Positions 44,745-53,357 of a stretch of 64,000 nt of DNA are shown here, piece by piece. The notes beneath the pieces were generated by a model. The model made no database searches and was not told where the DNA came from. It saw only the letters and a program-made list of their open reading frames with translations. Source of the DNA: Thioclava marina (GTDB lineage Bacteria; Pseudomonadota; Alphaproteobacteria; Rhodobacterales; Rhodobacteraceae); assembly GCF_002020135.1 (NCBI RefSeq), contig NZ_MPZS01000002.1, positions 620,001 through 684,000 of the forward strand, written 5' to 3'. Position 1 is the stretch's first letter; each line of letters opens with the position of its first letter. A program made the position numbers and the translations under genes.

Positions 44745-45278
44745 TTACTTCTTCTTACCTTCTTTGCGGAAGATATACTCGCCCTTGTAGCGGATGCCCT
44801 TGCCCTTGTAGGGCTCCGGCGCACGCCACTCGCGGATGTTGGCCGCAACCTGGCCCACCTGCTGCTGGTCGATACCTTCCACAACGATCTCGGTCTGCTT
44901 CGGAGCCGTCACGGTCACGCCGTTCGGGACTTCGAAGTTCACCTCGTGCGAGTAGCCGAGCGACAGCTTCAGGACGTTGCCCTGCATCTGGGCGCGGTAA
45001 CCGACACCCTGGATTTCGAGCTCTTTCTTGAATCCCTCGGTCACGCCGGTGACGAGGTTGGCGACCTGCGAGCGCACCATGCCCCATTGCTGGCGGGCGC
45101 GCTTCGACTGGCCACGCGGGGTGACCTTGACGGCGTTGTCTTCGACCGCGAGGGTCACGTCGTCGGTGGCGGTGAAGGTGCGGGTGCCTTTCGGCCCCTT
45201 CACCTCGATGGTCTGGCCCGACAGAGACGCCGAAACGCCGCTGGGAAGCTCGACCGGTTTCTTACCAATACGAGACAT
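44745..45278 (-). CDS. rplF: Ribosomal protein uL6
   Basis: 177 residues starting [15 protein letters not shown], the standard L6 start, with two similar domains and the conserved [20 protein letters not shown] and [20 protein letters not shown]. The frame is open to 45344 but the ATG at 45278 fits the family. Confidence 0.97.
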   Translation of the reverse strand: MSRIGKKPVELPSGVSASLSGQTIEVKGPKGTRTFTATDDVTLAVEDNAVKVTPRGQSKRARQQWGMVRSQVANLVTGVTEGFKKELEIQGVGYRAQMQGNVLKLSLGYSHEVNFEVPNGVTVTAPKQTEIVVEGIDQQQVGQVAANIREWRAPEPYKGKGIRYKGEYIFRKEGKKK

Positions 45279-45288
45279 TGAGCCCTCC

Positions 45289-45687
45289 TTAGAACACGGT
45301 GCAGAGCACTTCACCGCCAACATTGGCAGTGCGCGCACTTGCATCCGACATCACGCCCTTCGAGGTCGAGACGATGGAAACGCCCAGGCCCTGACGGACC
45401 GACGGCACGTCCTTGGCAGCCATGTACACACGACGGCCGGGGGTCGAAACGCGCTTGAGTTCGCGGATGACCGGGGTGCCTTCGTAGTACTTGAGGCTGA
45501 TTTCGAGCTCCGGATGACCTTTCGAGTCAGCGGTTTTCTCATAGCCACGGATGTAGCCCTCGTCCTTGAGCACGTCGAGCACCCAGGCGCGCAGCTTCGA
45601 AGCCGGCGTACGGACGGTGGATTTGCCACGCATTTGAGCGTTGCGGATGCGGGTCAGCATATCGCCGAGAGGATCGTTCACAGACAT
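45289..45687 (-). CDS. rpsH: Ribosomal protein uS8
   Basis: 132 residues beginning [19 protein letters not shown] and ending with the S8 signature [21 protein letters not shown]8 binds 16S rRNA helix 21 and is the classical translational repressor of the spc operon. Confidence 0.97.
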   Translation of the reverse strand: MSVNDPLGDMLTRIRNAQMRGKSTVRTPASKLRAWVLDVLKDEGYIRGYEKTADSKGHPELEISLKYYEGTPVIRELKRVSTPGRRVYMAAKDVPSVRQGLGVSIVSTSKGVMSDASARTANVGGEVLCTVF

Positions 45688-45697
45688 GTCGCCCTCC

Positions 45698-46003
45698 TTA
45701 CCAGCTCGACTTCACCATGCCGGGGATCTGGCCATAGGAGGCCAGGTCGCGCAGCATGATCCGCGAGAGTTTGAGCTTACGGTAGTAAGCATGGGGACGA
45801 CCGGTGAGCTGGCAACGATTGTGCAGCCGGGTCGCCGACGAGTTGCGGGGCAGTTCCGCGAGTTTCAGAGACGCCTTGAAGCGGTCTTCCATCGGGCGGT
45901 CCTGATCCGCGATAATTTCCTTGAGCGCGGCCCGTTTCGCAGCGTACTTGTTCACAAGACGCTGGCGCTTAACTTCGCGCGCAACCATGGATTTCTTAGC
46001 CAT
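45698..46003 (-). CDS. rpsN: Ribosomal protein uS14 (zinc-independent type)
   Basis: 101 residues, the long C-minus form: no CxxC zinc motif, with [21 protein letters not shown] then [15 protein letters not shown]. Starts [17 protein letters not shown]. Part of the 30S head. Confidence 0.97.
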   Translation of the reverse strand: MAKKSMVAREVKRQRLVNKYAAKRAALKEIIADQDRPMEDRFKASLKLAELPRNSSATRLHNRCQLTGRPHAYYRKLKLSRIMLRDLASYGQIPGMVKSSW

Positions 46004-46022
46004 TGATTGAGTTCCTCCGCGA

Positions 46023-46580
46023 TCAGGCGTTGAAAGGCATGTTGAAAGCTTTCAACAGCGCCTTCGCTTCGGCATCCACGTCAGACGTGGTCACCATGAT
46101 GATGTCCATGCCGAGAACCTCGTCGACCTTGTCGAAGTCGATTTCCGGGAACACGATGTGTTCCTTGAGGCCCATGGCAAAGTTGCCGCGGCCGTCGAAG
46201 GACGGTTTCACGCCGCGGAAGTCACGGACGCGCGGCATGGCGACGTTGATCAGACGGTCGAGGAATTCGTACATCCGGTCGCCGCGCAGGGTGACTTTGC
46301 AGCCCAGCGGCATTTCTTCACGGACGCGGAAGCCTGCGATCGACTTCTTCGCCTTGGTCATCACGGCCTTCTGACCGGCGATGAGCGAGAGCTCCTCGGC
46401 AGCCTGCTTGACCTTCTTGGTGTCCTTGACGGCTTCACCAACGCCCATGTTGAGAACGATCTTCTCAAGGCGCGGGATCTGCATGTCGTTCTTGTAGCCG
46501 AACTCTTCTTTCAGCGCCGCACGGATCTGGTCCTTGTAGAGCGCTTTCAGACGCGGAGTGTAGGTCGCTTGATCAAGCAT
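46023..46580 (-). CDS. rplE: Ribosomal protein uL5
   Basis: 185 residues: [20 protein letters not shown], the rRNA-contacting [19 protein letters not shown], and the C-terminal [21 protein letters not shown]5 binds 5S rRNA. Start overlaps the rplX stop (TGATG). Confidence 0.97.
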   Translation of the reverse strand: MLDQATYTPRLKALYKDQIRAALKEEFGYKNDMQIPRLEKIVLNMGVGEAVKDTKKVKQAAEELSLIAGQKAVMTKAKKSIAGFRVREEMPLGCKVTLRGDRMYEFLDRLINVAMPRVRDFRGVKPSFDGRGNFAMGLKEHIVFPEIDFDKVDEVLGMDIIMVTTSDVDAEAKALLKAFNMPFNA

Positions 46581-46885
46581 CAGATCGCCTCCCCGGTGGT
46601 CTTGGCGAAACGCACCTTCTTGCCGTCTTCCTCACGGAAGCCGACGCGGGTGGCTTTGCCGTTGGCATCCATCAGAGCCAGGTTCGACAGGTCGATCGGC
46701 ATCGCCTTCGGCTGACGGCCACCCTGGGTGGTCTGGGTCTGACGCTGGTGACGGATCGCGACGTTCACGCCGTCCACGACAGCCTTGCCGGCTTTCGGGT
46801 CAACCGAGGTGATCTCACCTTGCTTGCCCTTGTCCTTGCCGGCGAGCACGACGACCTTGTCGCCTTTACGGAGTTTAGCAGCCAT
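46580..46885 (-). CDS. rplX: Ribosomal protein uL24
   Basis: 101 residues; [21 protein letters not shown] is the KOW motif of L24, an assembly initiator of the 50S subunit. The ATG at 46885 overlaps the rplN stop (TGATG); a GTG one codon upstream is an alternative. Confidence 0.97.
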   Translation of the reverse strand: MAAKLRKGDKVVVLAGKDKGKQGEITSVDPKAGKAVVDGVNVAIRHQRQTQTTQGGRQPKAMPIDLSNLALMDANGKATRVGFREEDGKKVRFAKTTGEAI

Positions 46886-47253
46886 CACAGCACCTCCGGA
46901 GCAAGCGAGATGATCTTCATGAAGTTCTTGGCGCGCAGCTCGCGCACGACCGGCCCGAAGATACGGGTGCCGACCGGCTCGCCCGCGTTGTTCAGGATGA
47001 CGGCGGCGTTGCGGTCGAAACGGATGGCGGTGCCATCTTCACGACGAACTTCCTTGGCGGTGCGCACGACGACGGCCTTGCGGACGTCACCTTTCTTCAC
47101 GCGGCCGCGCGGGATCGCTTCCTTGACCGACACCACAATGATGTCGCCCACGGATGCGTAACGGCGGTGCGAGCCGCCGAGGACCTTGATGCACTGAACT
47201 CGGCGAGCGCCGGAGTTGTCAGCGACATCCAGATTGGTCTGCATCTGGATCAT
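46885..47253 (-). CDS. rplN: Ribosomal protein uL14
   Basis: 122 residues starting [20 protein letters not shown], with [18 protein letters not shown] and [21 protein letters not shown]14 forms an intersubunit bridge. Preceded by a 77-base spacer carrying the shared ribosomal-leader element. Confidence 0.97.
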   Translation of the reverse strand: MIQMQTNLDVADNSGARRVQCIKVLGGSHRRYASVGDIIVVSVKEAIPRGRVKKGDVRKAVVVRTAKEVRREDGTAIRFDRNAAVILNNAGEPVGTRIFGPVVRELRAKNFMKIISLAPEVL

Positions 47254-47290
47254 GGGGTTACTCCCGACCTTTGGGGACGCCTATGCAGTA

Positions 47291-47327
47291 AGGGCCCCAG
47301 GGTTTCGAATACTGGCGATATGGCCCC
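47291..47327 (-). promoter_or_regulatory. Shared leader element, copy upstream of rplN
   Basis: Read on the minus strand: GGGGCC, 11 bases, ATTCGAAACC, then GGGGCCCT. The same arrangement precedes rplB and rpmC. It lies between rpsQ and rplN, 38 bases before the rplN start. Confidence 0.4.
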
Positions 47328-47330
47328 GGC

Positions 47331-47564
47331 TTACGCCGAAACCACGACCCGCCAGCGCTTGGTCTTCGAGATCGGCGCGCATTCTTCGATGCGAACAATG
47401 TCACCGGTCTTGAACTGGTTTTCCGCGTCATGGGCGCGGTATTTCTTCGATTTCCGGATCGTCTTCTTGAGAACCGGATGCGTGAAGCGGCGCTCGACCG
47501 AAACGGTGATGGTCTGGTCGTTCTTGTCCGACGTCACGGTGCCTTGCAGGATGCGTTTGGGCAT
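47331..47564 (-). CDS. rpsQ: Ribosomal protein uS17
   Basis: 77 residues: [40 protein letters not shown] and [20 protein letters not shown] are the S17 OB-fold signatures. Confidence 0.97.
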   Translation of the reverse strand: MPKRILQGTVTSDKNDQTITVSVERRFTHPVLKKTIRKSKKYRAHDAENQFKTGDIVRIEECAPISKTKRWRVVVSA

Positions 47565-47576
47565 AGGAAGCTCTCC

Positions 47577-47777
47577 TTACTTCGCGGCTTCAGCGGCTTT
47601 GGCGTTCAGCACGGTCTTGATCCGCGCAACGTCACGACGAACGGTGCGCATGCGCGCGGTGTTCTCGAGCTGGCCGGTGGCTTGCTGAAAGCGGAGGTTG
47701 AAGGCTTCTTTTTTCAGCGCGACGAGCTGATCACGCAGCTCATCAGGCGTCTTCGCCTTGAGTTCTTGGGCGTTCAT
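47577..47777 (-). CDS. rpmC: Ribosomal protein uL29
   Basis: 66 residues: [40 protein letters not shown] and [17 protein letters not shown] match L29, located by the exit tunnel. It heads the distal ribosomal segment because two plus-strand genes separate it from rplP, so it needs the promoter proposed just upstream. Confidence 0.97.
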   Translation of the reverse strand: MNAQELKAKTPDELRDQLVALKKEAFNLRFQQATGQLENTARMRTVRRDVARIKTVLNAKAAEAAK

Positions 47778-47800
47778 CCCGGGTCCTTTCTTGGCATCAG

Positions 47801-47867
47801 AGGGCCCCTCGCGGGTGACCCTGTATCTGATGGGTTATGTCGGTCCTGAATTCAGGAACTCGGGGCC
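47801..47867 (-). promoter_or_regulatory. rpmC leader with shared element and 14-bp palindrome
   Basis: The leader between the proposed promoter and rpmC contains the shared arrangement GGCC-N12-ATTC...GGGGCCCT. Inside it lies a perfect palindrome TCCTGAATTCAGGA (47844-47857), centred about 10 bases after the expected transcription start, a position suited to repressor binding. The function is inferred. Confidence 0.4.
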
Positions 47868-47894
47868 AATATCAGAGAGAATCGGATATGGCAA
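47866..47894 (-). promoter_or_regulatory. Proposed promoter of the rpmC-rpmD segment
   Basis: On the minus strand TTGCCA (47894-47889, 5 of 6 matches to the -35 consensus), a 17-base spacer, and TATTGG (47871-47866). A promoter is required here because the adjacent upstream genes are on the opposite strand. Confidence 0.5.
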
Positions 47895-47962
47895 GGATTG
47901 TTTGGCCTTTGCCCTCCGATCGGGTAGGAGAAGGCAACTTCCCCCTCTCGGAGCGCCCAGCC

Positions 47963-48586
47963 ATGTCGCAAATCGAAAGCCTCTTCGCAACCCGCCTTTA
48001 CCGCGCGAAACTCTCGGAACTCGGCCCCAAGGTCGACACCGACGAGTTGGAGGCCTCGTGCTACGCGATCGCCGAGGATGACGAGGCGGGCCAGGAATGG
48101 TGCGAGGAGAACGGCTATCCGGGCTATACGTCCTACGCCTCGCTCACCGACCTGCCCTGGCGCTTCCCGATCTTCGACGACATCGTGAAATCGCTAGACA
48201 AGCACGTCGCGGCCTTTGCCGAGGATCTGCAATTCGAGCTTGGCGGCGGCAAGCTGGTGCTGGAGGATCTGTGGATCAACATCCTGCCCGAGGGCGGCAC
48301 GCATGGCTCGCATATCCACCCCCATTCGGTGATCTCTGGCACGACCTATGTCGCGATGCCCGACGGCGCCTCGGCACTGAAACTCGAAGACCCGCGGCTG
48401 GCGATGATGATGGCCGCACCGACGCGGGTGAAAACCGCACGGCGAGAATTGCAGCCCTTCATCTACGTCGCCCCCGAGCCCGGCGAGGTGCTTCTCTGGG
48501 AAAGCTGGCTGCGCCACGAAGTGCCGATGAACATGTCGGAATACGACCGGATCTCGGTGAGCTTCAATTACAAGTGGGTGGAGTGA
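47963..48586 (+). CDS. Putative 2OG-Fe(II) oxygenase-like protein (TIGR02466-type)
   Basis: A 207-residue protein inserted, on the opposite strand, inside the ribosomal cluster. It starts MSQIESLFATRLYRAKL, has WINILPEGGTHGSHIHPHSV with SGTTYVAMP, and ends with GEVLLWESWLRHEVPMN and YDRISVSFNYKW. This agrees with the TIGR02466 family, predicted double-stranded beta-helix 2-oxoglutarate/Fe(II) enzymes; candidate iron ligands are His117/His119 and His185, with Arg196 for 2OG. A ribosomal-protein or translation-factor hydroxylase is an attractive guess given the location but is unproven. The ATG at 47963 (GGAG 9 bases upstream) is preferred to the upstream in-frame 47837. Confidence 0.8.
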   Translation: MSQIESLFATRLYRAKLSELGPKVDTDELEASCYAIAEDDEAGQEWCEENGYPGYTSYASLTDLPWRFPIFDDIVKSLDKHVAAFAEDLQFELGGGKLVLEDLWINILPEGGTHGSHIHPHSVISGTTYVAMPDGASALKLEDPRLAMMMAAPTRVKTARRELQPFIYVAPEPGEVLLWESWLRHEVPMNMSEYDRISVSFNYKWVE

Positions 48587-48663
48587 GGCGGAGCACATCC
48601 CTTTACATTCCCTCGTTCCGACACAGTTGAAGCAACGCAATAAAACTGTTCAAGGAGTGAGAG

Positions 48664-49065
48664 ATGACAAACGCCCCCGCAACCTTGTTCGATGCGCTGG
48701 TCACACCGGGTATCATCCTTTTCACCGAGCGATTTGACGACTGCGTTGTCTTCTACCGGGACAAGCTGGGGCTGCCTGTCTGGTTCGAGAAGCCAGACTT
48801 GTGCTGTCTGCGCTTCGGCTCCGGCTATCTGATGGTGGAAACCGGCGGGAACGCGAGTGCCGAACGCAAGGCGATCGCCGAGAACCCTACCGTGCTGCGC
48901 TTCAACGTGGCCGATGTCGAGCTATCGGCACGCCTTCTCGCAGCGCAGGGCATCGGTGTGAAGATAACACACCATGACTGGGGAACGACGGGCGCCTTTC
49001 TGGATCCCGACGGGAATGTCTGCGGCCTCAAGGATGCGGACGACCCCTATTTTTCTCAACCTTGA
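48664..49065 (+). CDS. VOC-superfamily (glyoxalase/bleomycin-resistance-like) protein
   Basis: A 133-residue protein with two beta-alpha-beta-beta-beta halves: GIILFTERFDDCVVFYRDKLGLPV, FGSGYLMVETGG and then LRFNVADVELSARLLAAQG, WGTTGAFLDPDGNVCGLKD. The pattern 'F-x-DPDGN' is diagnostic of the vicinal-oxygen-chelate fold. Reaction unknown. AAGGAG lies 6-7 bases before the ATG. Follows the oxygenase-like gene by 77 bases on the same strand. Confidence 0.88.
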   Translation: MTNAPATLFDALVTPGIILFTERFDDCVVFYRDKLGLPVWFEKPDLCCLRFGSGYLMVETGGNASAERKAIAENPTVLRFNVADVELSARLLAAQGIGVKITHHDWGTTGAFLDPDGNVCGLKDADDPYFSQP

Positions 49066-49100
49066 GACGCCGCCTACCGGAACGCGCCCCACACAAACCA

Positions 49101-49128
49101 AAAGCCCCGCCATCTCTGGCGGGGCTTT
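49101..49128. terminator. Bidirectional terminator between VOC gene and rplP
   Basis: A perfect 11-bp stem AAAGCCCCGCC/GGCGGGGCTTT with a 6-base loop, followed by CGTTTCTC on the plus strand and TTGG on the minus strand. It would stop both the plus-strand VOC transcript and the minus-strand rplB-rplP transcript, 25 bases past the rplP stop. Confidence 0.8.
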
Positions 49129-49153
49129 CGTTTCTCTCGCGGTCAGACCGGGA

Positions 49154-49567
49154 TTACCAGTCCTGACGCTCGACGATGCGGCAGGCAACGGGGAGCTTCG
49201 CGGCGCCGAGGCGCAGGGCCTCACGCGCGACGACTTCGTTGACGCCGTCGATTTCGAACATCACGCGGCCGGGTTTGACCTTGGCGGCCCAACGGTCGAC
49301 CGAGCCCTTACCTTTACCCATACGGACTTCGGTGGGTTTCGCGGTGATCGGGGTATCCGGGAAGATCCGGATCCAGACACGGCCCTGACGCTTCATGTGG
49401 CGGGTGATCGCACGACGCGCGGCTTCGATCTGACGGGCGGTGACGCGCTCGGGCGCCACTGCCTTGAGGCCGAAGTGACCGAAGTTCAGGTCAAAGCCAC
49501 CTTTGGCTTCGCCGTGGATCCGGCCTTTGTGCATCTTGCGGAACTTCGTCCGTTTCGGTTGCAGCAT
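49154..49567 (-). CDS. rplP: Ribosomal protein uL16
   Basis: 137 residues starting [16 protein letters not shown], with [20 protein letters not shown] and [16 protein letters not shown]-type loop (here [20 protein letters not shown]). L16 lies near the A-site tRNA elbow. Last gene of the middle ribosomal segment. Confidence 0.97.
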   Translation of the reverse strand: MLQPKRTKFRKMHKGRIHGEAKGGFDLNFGHFGLKAVAPERVTARQIEAARRAITRHMKRQGRVWIRIFPDTPITAKPTEVRMGKGKGSVDRWAAKVKPGRVMFEIDGVNEVVAREALRLGAAKLPVACRIVERQDW

Positions 49568-49581
49568 GACTATCTACTCCC

Positions 49582-50289
49582 TCAGCGATCGCGACGCGGG
49601 CCGCGCGGAGCCGGGCCCTCTTGGGCTTCGGCGTGCTTGCGGTCGCGAGCTTGCGGATCATGTTCCATGATCTCGCCTTTGAAGATCCACACCTTGATGC
49701 CGATGATCCCGTAGGGGGTCATGGCTTCGGAGAGTGCGTAATCGATGTCGGCACGCAGGGTGTGCAGCGGCACACGGCCTTCGCGATACCACTCGGTGCG
49801 CGCGATCTCGGCACCGCCCAGACGGCCGGCGACGTTGACGCGAATACCAAGGGCACCCATGCGCATCGCGTTCTGCACGGCGCGCTTCATGGCGCGGCGG
49901 AACGAGACACGGCGCTCGAGCTGCTGAGCGATCGACTCGGCGACGAGCTGCGCGTCGAGTTCCGGCTTGCGGACTTCGACGATGTTCAGGTGCAGCTCGC
50001 TGTCGGTGAAGTTCGCCAGCTTCTTGCGCAGCGCTTCGATGTCAGCGCCTTTCTTGCCGATGATGACGCCCGGACGCGCAGCGTGAATGGTCACGCGGCA
50101 CTTCTTGTGCGGACGCTCGATGATGACGCGGCTGACGCCGGCCTGCTTGGCTTCCTCGTGGATGAACTCGCGGATCTTGAGATCCTCGAGCAGGAGGTTG
50201 CCGTAGTCCTTGCTGTCGGCGTACCAGCGGCTGTCCCAGGTGCGGTTGACCTGGAGGCGCATGCCAATCGGATTGACCTTCTGACCCAT
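49582..50289 (-). CDS. rpsC: Ribosomal protein uS3
   Basis: 235 residues: [20 protein letters not shown], the KH-domain [18 protein letters not shown], and the C-terminal [20 protein letters not shown] / [21 protein letters not shown] charged extension rich in Arg, Glu and Pro ends the protein. Start overlaps the rplV stop (TAATG). Confidence 0.97.
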   Translation of the reverse strand: MGQKVNPIGMRLQVNRTWDSRWYADSKDYGNLLLEDLKIREFIHEEAKQAGVSRVIIERPHKKCRVTIHAARPGVIIGKKGADIEALRKKLANFTDSELHLNIVEVRKPELDAQLVAESIAQQLERRVSFRRAMKRAVQNAMRMGALGIRVNVAGRLGGAEIARTEWYREGRVPLHTLRADIDYALSEAMTPYGIIGIKVWIFKGEIMEHDPQARDRKHAEAQEGPAPRGPRRDR

Positions 50290-50669
50290 TACGCTTGCTC
50301 CTCGATCTGGCGCACCTTGATGGTGAGTTCCGAAAACGGCTTCATGATCTTGCCGAAGCGGCCACGTGCCCGCGGACGGCCACGCTTCATCACCAGGTTC
50401 TTGCCAACCCAGGCTTCGGCCACGACGAGCTCATCCACGTCCAGGCCGTGGTTGTTCTCAGCGTTGGCGATCGCCGACTGGAGGCATTTCTTCACGTCGA
50501 CAGCGATACGCTTCTTCGAGAAGGTGAGATCGGCCAGAGCCTTGTCGACCTTCTTGCCACGGATCATCGCAGCGACGAGGTTCAGTTTCTGCGGCGAGGT
50601 GCGAAGCATGCGGGTTTTCGCCATTGCTTCGTTGTCCGCCACGCGGCGCGGATTCTTTTCCTTACCCAT
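50289..50669 (-). CDS. rplV: Ribosomal protein uL22
   Basis: 126 residues: [40 protein letters not shown] and the tunnel beta-hairpin [20 protein letters not shown]22 lines the exit tunnel and is a macrolide-resistance hotspot. Confidence 0.97.
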   Translation of the reverse strand: MGKEKNPRRVADNEAMAKTRMLRTSPQKLNLVAAMIRGKKVDKALADLTFSKKRIAVDVKKCLQSAIANAENNHGLDVDELVVAEAWVGKNLVMKRGRPRARGRFGKIMKPFSELTIKVRQIEEQA

Positions 50670-50674
50670 GACGA

Positions 50675-50953
50675 TTACTTCCTCTTGGCTTTCTTGTCGG
50701 CCGCATGCCCGTAGTAAGTACGGGTCGGCGAGTATTCACCGAATTTCTGACCGATCATTTCCTCGGTGACGTTCACCGGGATGTGCTTCTGGCCGTTGTA
50801 GACCCCGAAGGTGAGGCCCACGAATTGCGGCAGGATGGTGGAACGACGCGACCAGATCTTGATCACTTCGCCTTTGCCCGACTCGCGCGCCTTTTCCGCT
50901 TTCTTCAGCAGATAGGCGTCAACGAAAGGGCCTTTCCAAACAGAACGAGACAT
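50675..50953 (-). CDS. rpsS: Ribosomal protein uS19
   Basis: 92 residues: [40 protein letters not shown] and [20 protein letters not shown] are diagnostic of S19 in the 30S head. Confidence 0.97.
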   Translation of the reverse strand: MSRSVWKGPFVDAYLLKKAEKARESGKGEVIKIWSRRSTILPQFVGLTFGVYNGQKHIPVNVTEEMIGQKFGEYSPTRTYYGHAADKKAKRK

Positions 50954-50956
50954 ATC

Positions 50957-51796
50957 TTAGCGACCCTTCTTCTTCGCGTGACGCGAACGCAGGATGTACT
51001 GGTCCGTCTTCTTGTTCGAGCGGGTGCGCTTGCCCTTGGTGGGCTTGCCCCACGGCGTCACCGGGTGACGGCCACCCGAGGTGCGGCCTTCACCACCACC
51101 ATGCGGGTGGTCGATCGGGTTCATCGCGACACCGCGAACGGTCGGACGCACGCCCATGTGGCGCTTGCGGCCGGCTTTACCGAGGTTCTGGTTCGAGTGG
51201 TCAGCGTTCGACACGGCACCGATGGTGGCCATGCATTCCTGACGCACGAGGCGCAGTTCGCCCGAGCTCAGACGCAGCTGTGCGTAGCCGCCGTCACGGC
51301 CGACGAACTGGGCGTAGGTGCCCGCGGCGCGTGCGATCTGGCCGCCCTTGCCGGGCTTCAGCTCGACGTTGTGGACGATGGTACCGATCGGCATGCCCGA
51401 GAAGGGCATCGCGTTGCCCGGCTTCACGTCCTGCTTGGCGCCCGCGATCACGGTGTCGCCGACAGCGAGACGCTGCGGAGCGAGGATGTAGGCGAGCTCG
51501 CCATCTTGATACTTGATCAGCGCGATGAAGGCGGTGCGGTTCGGATCGTATTCGATCCGCTCGACGGTCGCCGGAACATCGAACTTGCGACGCTTGAAGT
51601 CGACGATGCGGTAGAGACGCTTGGCGCCACCACCCTTGTGCCACATCGTGATCCGCCCGGTATTGTTCCGGCCACCCGTCTTGGTCAGACCCTCAGTGAG
51701 GGCTTTGACCGGACGGCCTTTCCAAAGCTCCGAACGGTCGATCAGAACCAGCCCACGCTGGCCCGGCGTCGTCGGTTTATACGACTTGAGTGCCAT
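50957..51796 (-). CDS. rplB: Ribosomal protein uL2
   Basis: 279 residues: [40 protein letters not shown], and the peptidyl-transferase-region loop [20 protein letters not shown], whose conserved His ([10 protein letters not shown]) is intact. Heads the middle ribosomal segment, since the SH3-domain gene lies on the other strand upstream. Confidence 0.97.
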   Translation of the reverse strand: MALKSYKPTTPGQRGLVLIDRSELWKGRPVKALTEGLTKTGGRNNTGRITMWHKGGGAKRLYRIVDFKRRKFDVPATVERIEYDPNRTAFIALIKYQDGELAYILAPQRLAVGDTVIAGAKQDVKPGNAMPFSGMPIGTIVHNVELKPGKGGQIARAAGTYAQFVGRDGGYAQLRLSSGELRLVRQECMATIGAVSNADHSNQNLGKAGRKRHMGVRPTVRGVAMNPIDHPHGGGEGRTSGGRHPVTPWGKPTKGKRTRSNKKTDQYILRSRHAKKKGR

Positions 51797-51849
51797 GCTT
51801 TCTGTCTTCCGTTAGCTTGCGGCGAGTTGCCTCGCCTGTCTGTGTGTAT

Positions 51850-51889
51850 AGGGCCCCGAAGGTCCCCGAATTCAAAAATCACGGGCCCC
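51850..51889 (-). promoter_or_regulatory. Shared leader element, copy upstream of rplB
   Basis: On the minus strand: GGGGCC, 12 bases, ATTCGGGGACC, TTC, then GGGGCCCT. It lies in the rplB leader, about 54 bases before the start codon and downstream of the proposed promoter. Matches copies before rpmC and rplN. Confidence 0.4.
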
Positions 51890-51919
51890 GGAACGAATCC
51901 GAGGCCTCGAGACTGGCGC

Positions 51920-51948
51920 GATGTAGCAGGGATGCGGGGGTGAGTCTA
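51920..51948 (-). promoter_or_regulatory. Proposed promoter of the rplB-rplP segment
   Basis: On the minus strand TAGACT (51948-51943), 17 bases, TACATC (51925-51920). The match is moderate, but a promoter is needed because the upstream neighbour is on the plus strand. The spacer contains CCCCC, as in the two strong ribosomal promoters of this window. Confidence 0.4.
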
Positions 51949-52052
51949 TAGGCTTGGGCCTGAATTCGCGCATGATGCGCCGCCGCAACTGGAATTCGCG
52001 GCATGAAGACGCCACAGTGGCTGCTAGGCAGACAACAACAACAGGAGCCCCC

Positions 52053-52358
52053 ATGCGTCGAGCGATCTTCAGTCCGCTGGCCACCGCCCTCGCGACGGCC
52101 ACCCTTCTCGCCCCCCCTGCCCTCGCCGATGCCTGGCGCGGCACCTATCTGGTCGCCGGGGTGAAGGGCGAGGACATGCTGAAAATGCGCGAGGGCCCCG
52201 GCACCGGCTACCAGGTGATCGTGGGGCTTCCCAACGGCACGGTCGTCCGTGTCCAGAGCTGCGAACGGATCGGCAATACCCGCTGGTGCAATATCCGGCT
52301 CGACCGCGCGCCGGGGCTCAAGGGCTACGTCTCCGAGAGCTACCTTCGGGAGAAGTGA
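52053..52358 (+). CDS. Secreted SH3-domain protein
   Basis: A 101-residue exported protein: signal peptide (PLATALATATLLAPPALADA) followed by one bacterial SH3 domain, TYLVAGVKGEDMLKMREGPG and TGYQVIVGLPNGTVVRVQSC, ending KGYVSESYLRE. Two Cys (VQSC and WCNI) could form a disulfide. Such domains often bind cell-wall peptides. AGGAG is 7 bases before the ATG. It sits alone on the plus strand between rplW and rplB. Confidence 0.85.
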   Translation: MRRAIFSPLATALATATLLAPPALADAWRGTYLVAGVKGEDMLKMREGPGTGYQVIVGLPNGTVVRVQSCERIGNTRWCNIRLDRAPGLKGYVSESYLREK

Positions 52359-52392
52359 GGGCCCGGCCCTACCTGCGCCAACCATCAAACGA

Positions 52393-52420
52393 AAAGGCCC
52401 CCGCGAACGCGAGGGCCTTT
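52393..52420. terminator. Terminator between SH3-domain gene and rplW
   Basis: A stem AAAGGCCC-C-CGCG/CGCG-A-GGGCCTTT with an AA loop and one internal mismatch lies 34 bases after the plus-strand stop and 24 bases after the rplW stop on the other strand. T-runs are short, but the A/T flanks suggest a bidirectional terminator. Confidence 0.6.
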
Positions 52421-52443
52421 CCAATTTCACGATCCGGAACGGA

Positions 52444-52740
52444 TCAGAGACCGGTCGACACGTCGATCGTGTTGCCTTCTTCCAGCGTCACGTAGGCTTT
52501 TTTCACGTCCGAACGCTTGCCCGGGATGCCCCGGAAGCGCTTGGTCTTGCCTTTGGTGATGGTGGTGTTGACCGCCTTCACCTTGACGCCGAAGAGGGTC
52601 TCCACGGCTTCCTTGATCTGCGGCTTCGAGGCGGTTTTCGCCACTTCGAAGACCACGGCGCCGTTCTCCGAGGCCATGGTGGCTTTCTCGGTGATGATCG
52701 GCTTGACGATCACGTCGTAATGTTCGGGTTTCGCGCTCAT
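52444..52740 (-). CDS. rplW: Ribosomal protein uL23
   Basis: 98 residues: [40 protein letters not shown] and GVKVKAVNT then [18 protein letters not shown]23 is the exit-tunnel docking site for trigger factor and SRP. Overlaps the rplD stop (ATGA). Confidence 0.97.
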   Translation of the reverse strand: MSAKPEHYDVIVKPIITEKATMASENGAVVFEVAKTASKPQIKEAVETLFGVKVKAVNTTITKGKTKRFRGIPGKRSDVKKAYVTLEEGNTIDVSTGL

Positions 52741-53357
52741 TTCAGACGAGCCTCCAGAGCTTCGACACCCGCCTTCGTGAGCACGAGCGTGTCACGCTTG
52801 AGGATGTCATAGACATTGGCGCCCATCGAGGGCAGCACGTCGATGCCTTCGATGTTGCGCGCGGCTTTGGCGAAGTTCTCGTTCACCTCGGCACCGTCGA
52901 TCACCAGGACCTTCTTCCAGCCCAGCTCCTTCGCGGCTTTCGCAAGCAGCTTGGTCTTGGCTTCGGCCATCACGGCATCGTCCAGCACCACCAGCTTGCC
53001 GCTGGCCGCTTTCGACGACAGCGCGTGCTTCAGACCCAGAGCCCGGAACTTCTTGGGCAGGTCATGAGCGTGGCTGCGCGGGGTCGGGCCCTTGTAGACA
53101 CCACCCTTGCGGAAGATCGGAGCCTTGCGGGAGCCGTGGCGTGCGCCACCGGTGCCCTTCTGGCGGTAGATCTTCTTGGTCGAGTAGCTGACTTCCGACT
53201 TGGTCAAGACCGAGTGGGTGCCAGCTTGCGCTTTCGCACGCTGCCAGCGCACGACGCGGTGCAGGATGTCCGCACGCGGCTCGAGCCCGAAGATCTCGTC
53301 GGAGAGGTCGATCGAACCGGCCTTGCCGGCGTCGAGTTTGATCACGTCGAGTTTCAT
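52737..53357 (-). CDS. rplD: Ribosomal protein uL4
   Basis: 206 residues: [40 protein letters not shown] and [20 protein letters not shown], the conserved tunnel loop, then a Rossmann-like C-terminal half. In E. coli L4 represses the S10 operon. The ATG at 53357 overlaps the rplC stop. Confidence 0.97.
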   Translation of the reverse strand: MKLDVIKLDAGKAGSIDLSDEIFGLEPRADILHRVVRWQRAKAQAGTHSVLTKSEVSYSTKKIYRQKGTGGARHGSRKAPIFRKGGVYKGPTPRSHAHDLPKKFRALGLKHALSSKAASGKLVVLDDAVMAEAKTKLLAKAAKELGWKKVLVIDGAEVNENFAKAARNIEGIDVLPSMGANVYDILKRDTLVLTKAGVEALEARLK

